Shown piece by piece: positions 46,564-57,519 of a stretch of 64,000 nt of DNA; position 1 is the first letter of the stretch, and each line of letters opens with the position of its first letter. The notes under the pieces are model-generated. The model did not search any database. It saw nothing but the letters and a program-made list of their open reading frames with translations, and had not been told where the DNA came from. Origin of the DNA: Mycoplasma ovis str. Michigan (GTDB taxonomy: Bacteria; Bacillota_I; Bacilli_A; Mycoplasmatales; Mycoplasmoidaceae); assembly GCF_000508245.1 (NCBI RefSeq), contig NC_023062.1, positions 571,254 through 635,253 on the forward strand, read 5' to 3'. A program made the position numbers and the translations under genes.

Positions 46564-47385
46564 ATGGCCAACCTAAAGACTCTTCTGCTGGGGGGGTCTA
46601 TTGTTGGGAGGAACAACTGTCGGACTAGGATTTAAAGGGTTTCGGCATCAAGCAGTTGTTACTGAAATTACGCAAGAAGAATATGATGAGCAATTAAGGT
46701 CTAAAAATCAACAAATAACTCAATTAAGTGATCAGTTGTCCAAGAAAAATGCAGATTTATTAAGCGAAAAATCTAAATACGAAAAGATTTAGGACAAAGA
46801 GAACAAGAATTAAAGAATTTAGAAAAACAGCAGAAAGATTTAGATAGTACTACAAAACAATTAACCGAAGAATTAAAAGAAAGGCAACCAAAGGTTGAAG
46901 AAACTAAAAGATCTTTAGAACAAATAAAGCAAGAGAAAGCGGGTTATGAAACAACCAAAAGACAATTGGAGCAACAACTAAATCAACAAAAGACTGAACT
47001 TTCGAAAGCTGAAGAACGCAAAAGTTCATTGGAGAAATCTCAGAAAGATTTACAAGCTAGAAGAGAGCAGGCTCAAAGTGAAAAGAATGATTTAAGTGCA
47101 AGAATTAATCAAATTAAAAATTTGGAAACACTTGAGAAAATTTTCCTAGTGTTAAACAATGAAGATCCTTCAACTGGGAGGGCTTTAGAAATTCAAAAAC
47201 ATAAAAAAGAATTGTTGAATTTACGAAAGGAAAAAATTAAAGATTTTAGAGGTTCCATGTTTGACATGCTAAACAGATGAGTCAATAAATTGGAAGGAAA
47301 TTCTGCAGAAAAAATCAAGTTTAAAAATCGATTAGAACAAGTTGTGAAGGATTGAAAGACGAATTGAAAATTTAAGACTTTATAA
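46564..47385 (+). pseudogene. Coiled-coil surface protein K5 (alpha), out of frame at poly-G and once more
   Basis: ATG at 46564 gives MANLKTLLLGGSIVGRNNCR and a stop, because the tract at 46590-46596 has seven G. With nine (or six) the frame becomes LLLGGTTVGLGFKGFRHQ, the normal alpha leader, and runs to about 46790. There a second shift (AAAA where AAAAA is expected before GATTTAGG) moves into the frame DLGQREQELKNLEKQQKDLD, which is open to TAA at 47383. So the gene has a switchable fault and a second, probably permanent one. Intact it would be about 272 residues. Confidence 0.62.
46590..46596 (+). repeat. Poly-G tract, G7, leaving K5 out of frame
   Basis: Seven G at codon 9 of K5, the same position where K7, K12 and K14 carry eight. 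Confidence 0.8.
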
Positions 47386-47395
47386 ATAAATAATT

Positions 47396-48226
47396 ATGAG
47401 TTCTTTAAGGGCTATAATAAAAGAGTTAAGTGGTGTTTTGGCGGGAGGTACCACTATTGGATTAGGTGCGGATAAATTATTTGTCGGAGGACAGCCTTCT
47501 TCCTCCGAAATACTCAATGCAAAAGATGAAGAGATTAGTGAGTTATTTAGTAAGTTAGAACAGAGTGGCCAAGAGTTATCAGATGAAAAAACTAATTATG
47601 AAAAGAAATTACAGTAATTTGAAAGACAATTGCAAGAGTTAAAAGAAAAACAGGAAAAATTTAACAGTAATAAACAGGAATTAGAAAATCAAATAAAACA
47701 ACAAGAGTAGGAATTATCAAATACTGAAAAATCATTAAGTCAAGTGAGCAGTGCAAATTCCAAAAACATCAATGCAATTAATGATTTACAAGCAAAATTA
47801 AAAGAACAAAATAATCAGCTTTCAAAAGCTAAATCAGAAAGAGATACTTTAGAAATAGCTCATGCAAGTGAACGAACGAAAAATAGTAATTTAGAAAAAG
47901 AAAGAAATAGTCTAAAAAAGAAATTGGAAAAACTAAGTTACCTCCAAAGTGTTTTTTCAGAGCTACGGGGTATTAAAATTTCAAGTCAACAAATCACGAA
48001 TATCAACCAATATAAAGCATTCTTGCAGGAGGCTGTAAAAAGAAAAGGTATCGAGTTGCACAGAAAGCAACAAGGTATTTGATCTGGTTTGGCTAACTTA
48101 ATTGGTCACAATAAAAAAGATCGAGAAACCAAATTAGAAAAAAAGGGGATCATTGGAGATGCAGACAAAGAAGATAAATTTGTAAACAACTTTAGAAATT
48201 TGTTAAACAAAATTGAGAGAATATAG
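47396..48226 (+). pseudogene. Coiled-coil surface protein K6 (beta), two in-frame stops
   Basis: ATG at 47396, frame of 276 codons with TAA at 47615 and TAG at 47708 and no frameshift. Leader MSSLRAIIKELSGVLAGGTT, coiled coil, then the beta tail KKLEKLSYLQSVFSELRGIK, YKAFLQEAVKRKG and GIIGDADKEDKFVNNFRNLL. The TAG stands where CAG would give QQEQEL. It begins ten bases after K5, so the K5-K6 pair is damaged in both members. Confidence 0.6.
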
Positions 48227-48321
48227 TCGATAAAAAGAAGTTAAATTAAACTACTCTTAAAAATGGATAAGACAGTTTTAAAAATTTCTAAGCGAACTAA
48301 AAAGACAATAAGTAATTAATT

Positions 48322-49128
48322 ATGTCTGGTTGAAAAACTATGCTTCTGGGGGGGGCAGGAGGATTGTTATTTGGCGGATCAACCGTTGGAGTAGTTTTTA
48401 GAGGAGGCAATCAACCAGTTCCTGCAAATGTTACAGCTGAATTAGAATCCAAGGGACGAGAAATAACTCAACTAGAAGCTGATTTATTACAAAAGATTGA
48501 ATATCTAAAGAACGAACAAACTAAACACGAAAAAGATATACAAGAAAAAGAAAACTTACTAAAGGGTTTAGAGTCACAACAAGAAGAGTTACAAAAACTA
48601 ACAGAGGATTTGGACAACAAAAAAGAAGAAGTTGAAAATACTAAAAAATCTTTAGAACAGTTAAAGCGGGCCAAGTCTGATTATCAAAAAACTAAACAAC
48701 AATTATGGTCGGAACTAAAGAAAAAAGGAGTTGAGATTTCAACAATTACAAAAGAGAAAAGTTCATTGGAAAGAGTTAAGAACCAACTTCAAGAGAAAAA
48801 TGTAAGAATTCAAAAGGAGGTCCAACAATTACAGGAAACTGTTAAACAAGTTAGCAATTTGCAAAAACTCGAAATGATTGTTAAAGGATTAGAAGGTAAT
48901 GTTGTTCCAAAAGAGCAAGTTCAGGAAATTAAAGACCGTGAACAAAAATTGTTATCTCTTCGTTCAAATGCAAAGAAAGAATTGAGGTCTGATGTTGCAA
49001 GAATGTTAGATAGATTAGTTAGTGATCTTGAATCAAGAAGGGGAATATGAAAGGATATTCAAGACAACACAAGTTTTAAGGATCGCTTGAAGGGAGTGAT
49101 CAATGCTTGAAAAACAACTAAAAAATAG
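48322..49128 (+). CDS. Coiled-coil surface protein K7 (alpha), poly-G in frame
   Basis: 268 residues, ATG to TAG. Begins MSGWKTMLLGGAGGLLFGGS, with the first Trp written TGA; G8 at codons 9-11 lies inside the hydrophobic leader. After GVVFRGGNQPVPANV comes about 170 residues of coiled coil and an alpha tail: LQKLEMIVKGLEGNVVPKEQ, LLSLRSNAKKELRSDVARML, DRLKGVINAWKTTKK. It is followed after 22 bases by K8. Likely anchored by the leader with the coiled coil outside the cell. Confidence 0.76.
48348..48355 (+). repeat. Poly-G tract, G8 (K7)
   Basis: Eight G at codons 9-11 of K7; in frame. Confidence 0.85.
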
Positions 49129-49150
49129 GGGGGATATTAGTTAGTTAATT

Positions 49151-49954
49151 ATGGGTTACTTGAAAGTTTTAATGACTGGATTGGGTGGCGCCATAACAGG
49201 AGGTACTGCAATTGGATTGATGGGAGGACAATCTCCTTCAAATTTACAAATACTAGAAAGAAAAGTTAGTGAATTAAGAGAACAATTGCAACAAAGTAAT
49301 TTGGATGTATTATCTGAACAAAAAGATTACGAGTTAAAGTTGGAAGAAGTAACGCAAAGAATTCAAATGTCACAAAGTCAGCTTGGTGACAAACAAACAT
49401 TAGAAGAGCAGATGAAACAACAAGAGGAAGAATTGTTGAAAATTACACAATCAATAGAAGCAATGCAAAATGGTAGCATTGAAGATCAAATAAAAGCACT
49501 AGAGGTTAGATTAAAAGATCAATAGAATAAGATTTCAGGAGCCCAATTTGAAAAAACAGACATGGAAAAAATTAATAAAGATGCTCAAGTAGAAAAAGAT
49601 AACCTGAAAAGGGAAAAGGATGATTTGAAGGAAAAATTAAAAAAATTGAATTATTTGGAAAAGATTTTTGCGTAATTATTGAAAGAAAAAATCGACAAAA
49701 ATCAAATTAAGGACATGGGGACATATAAAGCGGTTTTACATAATGCCATAACTAGAAGGCAAAGATCAATAAGGGACAAGAATACAGATATTATGAGTTC
49801 TTTAAATAAATTACGTGTTCAGTTGCTAGGTAGAGCCAACACTCGAGGATTTGCGGGAACTACAAGAGAAATATATGGGCAAAATATAGTTGACTCTCAA
49901 GTGAGAGAGGAACGATTCTTAGCAGAATTGCAGAAAATATTAGAAAAGATTTAA
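49151..49954 (+). pseudogene. Coiled-coil surface protein K8 (beta), two in-frame stops
   Basis: ATG at 49151, 267-codon frame with TAG at 49523 and TAA at 49675. Leader VLMTGLGGAITGGTAIGLMG, coiled coil, LNYLEKIFA-stop-LLKEKI (GAA to TAA is likely, since K11 reads IFAELSKE), and beta tail YKAVLHNAITRRQRSIRDKN, ERFLAELQKILEKI. No shift. It pairs with K7 upstream. Confidence 0.6.
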
Positions 49955-50009
49955 AGTAAAGGGGTTAAATTTAGAGTAGAAGTTTAAAAATTCGAGTGGT
50001 AGGTTAATT

Positions 50010-50888
50010 ATGTCCCTCTTAAAAGTTCTCGTGGGGTGGGGCAGTGGATTATTATTAGGAAGTGCAACGATTGGTGTAGGTATTCGTGAATATGCCAAAA
50101 ATAGTGCTAAGACAATTGCTCAAGAAACCAAGGAAAAATCAGAGAAAAGAACAATTGAACGTTCTAGAGAATTAAATGAAAGATCTCAAGAAATAGATGA
50201 TTTAAGCGAAAAATTAGAGGAAAATACTAAACATTTACTAAAAGAGAACTACAGATACGCTAAAAAAATAGAAGAAATTGAACAAAAAATAAAAAAATTA
50301 GAAGAACAAAAGGTTAGTTACGATAGTACTACCCAATCACTAATAAAGGAATTAGAAAATAAAAAACAAGAGTTTGAAAATACTAAGAATTTCTTAAACA
50401 AATTAGAGAATGAAAAGGCTGATTATGAGAGCAATAAACAAAGATTAGAAACGCAATTACAACAACAAAAGAGTGAGCTTGAAACAATTCAGGAAAATAA
50501 AAGGCTATTAGAAGAATCTAAAAATAAAGCTCAAGAAGAAAAAGAACAAACTGAAAAGGAAAAAACAAAACTTAAAGAGGAGATAGAAGGATTTAAAGAT
50601 TTTTCATATCTTGAAAATATCTTTAAAGAATTAACAAAAGATAGTGTGAATCAGCAGAAACTTCAAAAAGTTAAGACTTATGAAACAAGTTTGTTGGGTT
50701 CAACGAAACGACATAAGACTGAAAAGACTAGATTAAGAGAACAAGTTTTGATGACACTTAAGAATTGAGTTGATGGACTTACTTCAAGACCACACGTGTT
50801 TTTTGGGAAAGAAGAAGATAAAAAGAACTTTAAAGCTAAGTTAGAATCTTTGCTTAAATCTTGAACTATAGCAGAACAATCAAGATAA
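50010..50888 (+). CDS. Coiled-coil surface protein K9 (alpha), tract interrupted
   Basis: 292 residues, ATG to TAA. Leader MSLLKVLVGWGSGLLLGSAT; where siblings have G8 it reads GGGGTGGGG, which still encodes a Gly-rich leader but is not a simple homopolymer. Long coiled coil (KKIEEIEQKIKKLEEQKVSY) and an alpha tail SYLENIFKELTKDSVNQQKL, ETSLLGSTKRHKTEKTRLRE. Two TGA Trp near the end. K10 follows after 23 bases. Confidence 0.75.
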
Positions 50889-50911
50889 GGTCTTAAGTGA
50901 CAAATTAAATA

Positions 50912-51895
50912 ATGTCTATCTTCAAAGTCTTAATGGTAGCATTAAGTGGATTTGTGGTGGGTGGGACTGCAATTGGAATAAGTGCTAAAAATTTTTTAAA
51001 TATAGAGAACAATGGCCGGATTTTGATTGAAGGTGAAGATGAACATGCTAAAGAATTAGAAAAAAGTGAGAGAAAAATCAATGAATTGCAGTATGAGATA
51101 GAACAAAACAAACGGGATTGGTCTATCGAAGAAATTAATTACAAAAATAAATTAGAAGCAAGAACACGACTATTGCAAGAGTTAAAGGCACAAAAAGTTA
51201 CATTAGAGGGGGGTCAAAAAACATTAAAAGAAAGTCTTGAGCAACAAAAAGCATTATTAGAAGCAATTCGGAAAACAGTAGCAGACTTAACGGGAGACGG
51301 AAATAGTCTTGAAAAAAATAAAGCTCAATTGAGTGAAATGGAGGCAAAAATAATAGAGCAAGAGGGTCAAATTAAACAAACTCAATTAGAGAAAGAAGAA
51401 TTGGAAAAGACTAATGAAAATATTCAAGCTGAAAAGGGCAAAATGCAACAAGAAAAGTCAGATTTAATTGCGAAATTAACAGAATTTAAAAATTTAGAGA
51501 AAATTTTTGAAATTTTTACAAAAGAACAGATTGCTTTAGATCAAATTAAGGACATTGACTCATATGAAGAGAAAGTAAAAGATATTGCTACAAAAAGAAT
51601 GAAATCAACTAGAGAATTGCGTAAGCAAATTACTGATATTGTGGCAACGTTGTCTAATGAAATTAGATCTGGAAAAAATATAAAAATTGAAAAATCACAA
51701 CAAATAAATGGAGGAGGATCTATTTGTTATGAAGACTCTAGAGAGGATGTATACGGAACTCATTGCGTAGATAATACAAGATGAGTAAATGGTACTTATG
51801 AAAGAAAATCCATAATGGGTTCTGAAGTGGAAGAGAAGAAATTTATAGAAACTTTGACTAAAATACTTGAGTCACTAAAAGACAAGGAAAATTAA
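50912..51895 (+). CDS. Coiled-coil surface protein K10 (beta, K2/K4-like tail)
   Basis: 327 residues, ATG to TAA; the longest of the set. Leader MSIFKVLMVALSGFVVGGTA, extended coiled coil to about residue 200, FEIFTKEQIALDQIKDIDSY, then a Cys-containing loop (GGGSICYEDSREDVYGTHCV) and the tail YERKSIMGSEVEEKKFIETL as in K2 and K4. One TGA Trp. No poly-G. The cysteine loop is not in other members and may form a disulfide. Confidence 0.75.
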
Positions 51896-52033
51896 TTTTC
51901 AAATAAAAATAAGTAAATTCTGAGCAAATTTCCTAGTTTTTTATTCGTATTCCTTAATAAGACTGTTCTCTTTTAATCAATAAAGTTGAGGAAATTAGAT
52001 TACAATTGAAAATTAAATCTGAAATAAGTAATT

Positions 52034-52858
52034 ATGCCCTCTTTAAAGTTTTTAGTTACTGGATTAAGTGGGATTGTGACAGGAGGAACAGTCGTTGGAC
52101 TGGGGGGGGCAGGTAAATTAATTTCAGGGGAGCGACCTTCTTTCTCTATAGAACTAAAGGTAAAAGATAAAGAAATTGTTGATTTAGAGAGTAAGTTAGA
52201 AAAAAATGAACAAGAGTTATTAGATTAAAGAACTAATTATGAGAAGAGAATGAAAGAAATTGAACAGAAGTTAGAAAGTTTACAAAGAGAGCAAGAACAA
52301 TTTAGCGAACGTAAAAAGTCGTTGGAAGTGGAAATACAACGACAAGAGAAAGAATTAACAAGTAATAAACAATCATTAGAAAAAGTAGCCAGTCGAAATG
52401 TTGATATAGAGGGGTTAAAAAAGAAGTTAAAAGATAAGGAAGATAACCTTTCAAAAACTAAATTGGAAATGGAAACGTTAGGAAAGACTAATTCGAGTTC
52501 ACGGGAAGAAAATGGCAAACTTCAAAAGGAAAAAGATAGTTTACAGAAAAAATTAAAAGAATTAAGCTATTTGGAAAAGATTTTTGCAGAATTATCAAAA
52601 GAAAGAATTAAAGAAGGGGACATCAAAGACATCAGAACATATAAAGCAGTATTAAATAATGCCATAACGAGAAGAAAGATGTCACTACAAAACAAAAGAC
52701 TGCAAGTTTGAACTGATTTAACGACTTTATTTGGTCGTGAACGAAAAGGAACAAATAATAATGAATTGGCTAGGGGGAAGTTAATTGGAGATTCAGTAAA
52801 AGAAGGTGAATTTTTGGCAAAATTAAGAGAAATATTTAACAGTATTGAAAAAATATAG
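52034..52858 (+). pseudogene. Coiled-coil surface protein K11 (beta) with poly-G and one in-frame stop
   Basis: ATG at 52034, 274-codon frame. It is the only beta gene with a poly-G tract (52102-52109, codons 23-26, VVGLGGAGKL, in frame). A TAA at 52226 follows ELLD, where relatives have Glu (LLSEK, ELSDEKTNYEK). Afterwards the frame continues as coiled coil and beta tail: LSYLEKIFAELSKERIKEGD, YKAVLNNAITRRKM, FLAKLREIFNSIEKI. It has no alpha partner directly upstream; K10 precedes it. Confidence 0.6.
52102..52109 (+). repeat. Poly-G tract, G8 (K11)
   Basis: Eight G at codons 23-26 of K11, at the end of its hydrophobic leader, not at the codon 9 position used by alpha genes. Confidence 0.82.
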
Positions 52859-52921
52859 AGAGAAGAAGAAACTAGATTTAATTATCTTTGATTTTTAGTT
52901 AAATATCGATAAATACTCTGG

Positions 52922-52935
52922 CATGAATAAAATAG
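52922..52935 (+). promoter_or_regulatory. Conserved AATAAAAT element upstream of K12
   Basis: CATGAATAAAATAG, 51 bases before the K12 ATG. The weakest of four similar elements that precede alpha genes. Confidence 0.3.
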
Positions 52936-52986
52936 GTTTAAAAATAGGAATAAGTGGAACATTTTTAAAGCTTTAATTAGGTAGTT

Positions 52987-53766
52987 ATGGCTAGTTGGAA
53001 GACTATGCTCATGGGGGGGGCAGGTGGATTGCTTTTTGGAGGATCAACCGTAGGAGTAGTTTTTAGGGGAGGCAAACAACCAGTTTCTGCAGAAGTTACT
53101 AGAGAATTAGAAGCCAAGGGAACTGAAATAACTCAATTAGAGTCTCAATTATCGGAAAAGGTTAAGCATTTGTTGAGTGAAAAAGCTAAACATGAAGAAG
53201 AATTAAAGAAAAAAGCAAGTGAATTACAAGGGTTAGAGGCTAAAGAAAAGGAGTTACAACAATTAACAGACAATTTAAACAACAAAAAAGAAGAGGTTCA
53301 AAAAACTAAAGATTCTGTAAGTCAGTTAAAACAATTGGGAAGGCAATTACAAGCAAAGGAGACTGAAATGTCAAAAATTGAAAAGGATAAAGATTCATTA
53401 GAGAAGGCAAAGGGCGAGATTAAGGCGGCAAAGGAGAAAATTCAAAGAGGGATGCAACAATTGAAGCAAGAAATTCAAAAAGTTAAAGATTTGGACAAGT
53501 TTGAAATGATCGTTGAGGGAATGAGCAGGGAAAATGTTCAACAGGATCAAATTCAGGAAATTCAAAAACGTGAGAAAAATCTATTAAATCTTCGTGCAGA
53601 AGCAAAGAAAGAATTGAGAAATTCTGTTAAAGCAATGTTGGATAAATTAATTGCTGGGATTAAAACCAACAGCGGGATATCGGGTTCTGAGCAAGACAAA
53701 TCAGCCTTTCAGGCACGTTTAGAGGAAATGCTGAAGGATTGACAAGAAAAAATAAATAAAAAATAA
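52987..53766 (+). CDS. Coiled-coil surface protein K12 (alpha), poly-G in frame
   Basis: 259 residues, ATG to TAA. MASWKTMLMGGAGGLLFGGS, with G8 at codons 9-11, then GVVFRGGKQPVSAEV, a coiled coil over about residues 40-180, and an alpha tail: FEMIVEGMSRENVQQDQIQE, LLNLRAEAKKELRNSVKAML. One TGA Trp near the end. It is closest to K7 and K16. K13 follows after 21 bases. Confidence 0.77.
53013..53020 (+). repeat. Poly-G tract, G8 (K12)
   Basis: Eight G at codons 9-11 of K12; in frame. Confidence 0.85.
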
Positions 53767-53787
53767 AAGGTATTAGGTAGTTAAGTT

Positions 53788-54648
53788 ATGCCTTCCTTGA
53801 GATTTCTAATTACAGGATTAAGTGGTATTTTGACAGGAGGTACTGCCGTCGGATTGGGTGCTGGAGACTGATTGTTTGGTGGCCAATCCTCTTCGTCTTC
53901 GCATTTAATGGAGGAAAAGAATAAAGCAATAAGTGAATTAAAAGAAGAATTGTCGAAACAAGATAAGGACTTATTAGCCGAACAGGCTATTTACGAAGAA
54001 ACATTAAAAGAATTGGAACAACAACTGCAAGAATTGCAAGACAAAACAGGTCAGTTTGAAAGTAGAAAAAATTCATTAGCTGATCATCTAAAGAAGGAAG
54101 ATGATGCATTAACTAAGGCTAAAAATGCATTAGAAAGATCACAAAAAGGTGCAATTAAAGCTGAAGAGGCTAGTGCACATATAGAAAAATTACAAACACA
54201 ATTACAAGAAAAAGCCACTAAACTTGAGAGCACTAAAACAGAAAGAGATTTACTGAAAAAAGCTAATTTAGATGCCCGAGAAGAAAATAGTAAAGTACAG
54301 CGGGAAAGAGATAGTTTAAATAAAAAGCTAGAAAGATTAAATCAATTGCAAAGAATTTTTGAGGAGTTGCGTAAAGCTGGTTATGGAAAAGAACAAATTG
54401 TAAATGTGGATAAATATAGAGCATTCTTATGGAATGCTATAACGCACAAAACTAGCGTATTGTGAAAGGAAAAGGGGGCGGTATTAAGCAATTTGCATGC
54501 TTTAACAAAACAGATTAGAAACGGGAGCCAAAGTACTAGACAAGCAGGAGATGTTGCGCCAATGGATACTCAAACCGTAATTGGAAATCCAGAAAAGGAA
54601 AAGGAATTATTAGAAAAAATAAAGGCTATATTAGACAAAGTTAGTTAA
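53788..54648 (+). CDS. Coiled-coil surface protein K13 (beta)
   Basis: 286 residues, ATG to TAA, intact. Begins MPSLRFLITGLSGILTGGTA and GLGAGDWLFGGQ, where the Trp is TGA; a standard-code reading would miss the leader. Coiled coil to about residue 190, beta tail LNQLQRIFEELRKAGYGKEQ, YRAFLWNAITHKTSV, TVIGNPEKEKELLEKIKAIL. It pairs with K12. The leader is almost identical to K17. Confidence 0.77.
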
Positions 54649-54747
54649 AAAAGGGGCTTAAATTTACTCTTTTACAAAAAATCTATAAGTTAACTCTTAA
54701 ATATTTCGTACTTGTAAAACATTGCAAACACATCAACCGTACTGTAG

Positions 54748-54761
54748 TGCAAATAAAATAA
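54748..54761 (+). promoter_or_regulatory. Conserved TGCAAATAAAATAA element upstream of K14
   Basis: Exact TGCAAATAAAATAA, 58 bases before the K14 ATG; the identical 14-mer precedes K16. It contains a -10-like AAATAAAAT. Confidence 0.45.
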
Positions 54762-54819
54762 TTTCAATAAAAAAGATTGGTATTTAGGCTTAAGAAGGAA
54801 TTAATCCAACTTCTTTCTA

Positions 54820-55666
54820 ATGGCTAGTCCGAAGGTTCTTATTCTGGGGGGGGCAGGAGGTTTATTGTTGGGCGGAGCAGCTGTAGGAGTAGGAATTAGA
54901 CAATTTCGAGGAACCACAGTTGTTAATGCTGAAGTTACGCCAGAATTACAAGCAAAATACAAAACACAGTTAGAGTCTAAAGAACAAAGAATAAAACAGT
55001 TAAGTGATGAATTAACAACGAAGACTGAAAGTGTATCAAGTGAAAAAGCTAAATATGAAAAAGAATTAGCGGAAAAAGAGGAAAATTTACAAGAATTAGA
55101 GAAACTACAAAAAGATTTTGATAATACTACAAAAGAGTTAACTAAACAATTAGAGGATAAAAAGAAGGAGACTGACGATACTAAATTATCTTTAGCGAAA
55201 TTAAAGAAAGAGCAAACAGATTATTCAGAGACCAAAAAACAATTAGAAACAAGACTGAAATAGCAAGAAACTGAGCTTTCACAAACTGAGGAGCGAAAAA
55301 GTGCATTAGAAAAATCCAAAGAAGAGGCGCGAGTTAGAAAAGAACAAGCTCAAAAAGAAAAAGAAGAAATAAGTGAAAAAATTAAGAACATTAAAAATTT
55401 AAAAACACTTGAAAAAGTTTTCATAGGATTCAACGAGGAGGGGGCTTTTAGAGGAAGACCTCGAGAAATCAAAAATTATAAAAGTGAGTTGTTGAATTTT
55501 AAAAAGCAAAAATACAGATTGAAGGAATTATATTGACAGGATGTTAAGTCAATGAATCAGTAATTTTGAAAACAATACAAAATTGCTTGGAAAAGACGAA
55601 GACAAAAAAAGATTCAAAACTCAGGTAGAACAATTATTGAAACAATGAAAAGAATCTTGAAAATAA
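54820..55666 (+). pseudogene. Coiled-coil surface protein K14 (alpha), poly-G in frame but stop and frameshift downstream
   Basis: MASPKVLILGGAGGLLLGGA with G8 at codons 9-11, in frame. A TAG at 55261 stands where CAG is expected (LK-stop-QETELS; K5 has QQKTELS). The frame then continues to about 55540, where a shift is needed: DMLSQWISNFENNTK lies in the +1 frame and matches K5 (FDMLNRWVNKLEGN), ending TAA at 55664. So the product is truncated at residue 147. Paired with the intact K15. Confidence 0.6.
54846..54853 (+). repeat. Poly-G tract, G8 (K14)
   Basis: Eight G at codons 9-11 of K14; in frame at this point. Confidence 0.85.
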
Positions 55667-55703
55667 CATCGAATAATTTATTTAGAGATTTAAGTGAATA
55701 ATT

Positions 55704-56558
55704 ATGGCTTCTTGGAAGTTTTTAATGACTGGATTGAGTGGAATTGTTGTAGGAGGTACAACAATGGGATTAGGCGCAGATAGTTGATTTCCGAGAGGAC
55801 AACCTTCTTTCTCTGAAATGCTAGAGGCAAAAGATGAAGAAATTGAAGGGTTAGTGAGTAGGTTGGCGAAAAATGACAAAGATTTGATGGAAGAAAGGTC
55901 TAATTACGAGACTAGATTAGAAACAATTGAACAAAAGTTGAAAGATTTACAGGGAAAGCGAGAACAGTTTGACAATGATAAAAAGTCATTGGAAGAAAAA
56001 ATTAGGCAACAAGAGGAGGAATTAGCCAGAACTAAAACATCATTAGAACAGATAGCCGACAAGAATATTGATAGCGTTAAAGCAACTAGTGCTCAAATAG
56101 AAGAACTGCAAACAAAATTAAAAGAACAGGGCGATAAGCTTTCAAAAACTAAATCAGAAAAAGATACCTTGGAAAGAGCTAATTCAAGTGCACAGGAAGA
56201 GAGTAAAAATGTACAAAAAGAAAGAAATGATTTAAAGGAAAAGTTAACAAGATTGAATTATTTGGGAAGAGTTTTTTCGGAATTGCGCGGAGTTGGAATT
56301 AAACAAGAACAAATTAAAAATACTAAAAATTATAAATCCTCGTTGAGAAACGCTTTATCCAAACAAGCTCAAGCTGTGCAAAGCCAACGACAAAAAGTTT
56401 GGACTAATTTAGTTACTTTGATTGGTCAAAATTCAAGGGGGCAAAGAAACTACGAAAGTTCAAAACTGGAGAAAGAAGAGATAATTGGAAATAAAGATAA
56501 AGAGGATCAATTTTTAAAAGATTTGAGAGATTTGTTAGACAGCATTGAAAAAAGATAA
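55704..56558 (+). CDS. Coiled-coil surface protein K15 (beta)
   Basis: 284 residues, ATG to TAA, intact. Leader MASWKFLMTGLSGIVVGGTT, then GLGADSWFPRGQPSFSEM (Trp as TGA), coiled coil, and beta tail LNYLGRVFSELRGVGIKQEQ, YKSSLRNALSKQAQAVQSQR, EIIGNKDKEDQFLKDLRDLL. It starts 37 bases after K14. If the tail domain binds the partner alpha tail, K15 would now lack a full-length partner in its own cassette. Confidence 0.77.
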
Positions 56559-56628
56559 AGCTAATTGGAAAATAAATTTAACTGCACTTAAAAATGCAAA
56601 ATATTTCAAACAAATTCATTCTTACGTA

Positions 56629-56642
56629 TGCAAATAAAATAA
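56629..56642 (+). promoter_or_regulatory. Conserved TGCAAATAAAATAA element upstream of K16
   Basis: Identical to the element at 54748-54761 and 56 bases before the K16 ATG. Confidence 0.45.
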
Positions 56643-56698
56643 GTTCAATATTCTGCTATTTCAAGATGAAAAAATAAAAGGGGGATAATTAGATAACT

Positions 56699-57500
56699 AT
56701 GGCTGGTTGGAAAACTATGTTACTAGGGGGGGGCAAGTGGATTGCTATTTGGAGGCTCAACTGTCGGGGTACTATTTAGAGGAGGAAATCAACCAGTTTC
56801 TGAAAATATTAAAAGTGATTTAGAGGCGAAAGAACGAGAAATAGAACAATTAAAAGCTGAGATATCGGAAAAGCTTCAATCTTTATCGAGTGAAAACATT
56901 AAGCACGAAACAGGTCTAAAAGAAAAGGTAGAGGAATTACAGGAGTTAGAGGAAAAACAAAAAGAGTTACAAAAGTTAACAGAAGATTTAAGTAAAAAGA
57001 AGGGAGAGATTCAAGATACTAAAGAATCTTTAAGACAGTTAAAACAAATCCAGTCTAATTACGAAAAAACTAAAAAACAATTAGAGGCAAAGTTGCAAAG
57101 AAAAGAGAGTGAAATCTTGAAAATTGAAAAAGATAAAAGTTCGCTAGAAACATTTAAAGATAAGATTCAAGGAGAAAAGAAGAAGATTGGAGAGGAAATT
57201 CAACAAATAAATGAAAGAATTCAAAAAGTTCAAGATCTTCAAAAACTTGAAATGATTGTTGAGGGATTAAAAAAGCAAGAGGTTTTAAAGACGCAAATTA
57301 AAGAAATTCAAGATCGTGAGCGAAAATTATTAGATCTTCGTAAAGAAGCAATGAAAGGATTAAAAGATTCTGTTACAGGGATGTTAGAACGATTAGTCAG
57401 AGATCTTAAATCCAAGGGAATAGTGAGCAATGGTCAAAACTCAGATTTTCAGGTACGTTTAGAAGAAGTGATTAATAATTGAAAGTCAACTAAAAAATAG
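56699..57500 (+). CDS. Coiled-coil surface protein K16 (alpha), switched off by poly-G length
   Basis: ATG at 56699 gives MAGWKTMLLGGGKWIAIWRL and a stop at TAG after 27 codons. The tract at 56726-56733 has eight G preceded by CTA, whereas siblings have CTG plus seven. With one G fewer the frame reads LLGGASGLLFGGSTVGVLFR and stays open to TAG at 57498, about 266 residues: coiled coil plus tail LQKLEMIVEGLKKQEVLKTQ, LLDLRKEAMKGLKDSVTGML. No other fault is visible, so this copy looks intact but in the OFF state. Confidence 0.75.
56726..56733 (+). repeat. Poly-G tract, G8, leaving K16 out of frame
   Basis: Eight G following CTA. Because the codon before is CTA and not CTG, seven G would be the in-frame length. 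Confidence 0.85.
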
Positions 57501-57519
57501 GGAATTAAAATAAATAATT

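Noticed and set aside
48468-48674. Minus-strand Ser/Phe/Cys-rich frames opposite coiled-coil genes (also at 52237 and 50905)
   Set aside because: Typical reverse-strand image of Glu/Lys-rich coiled-coil coding sequence.
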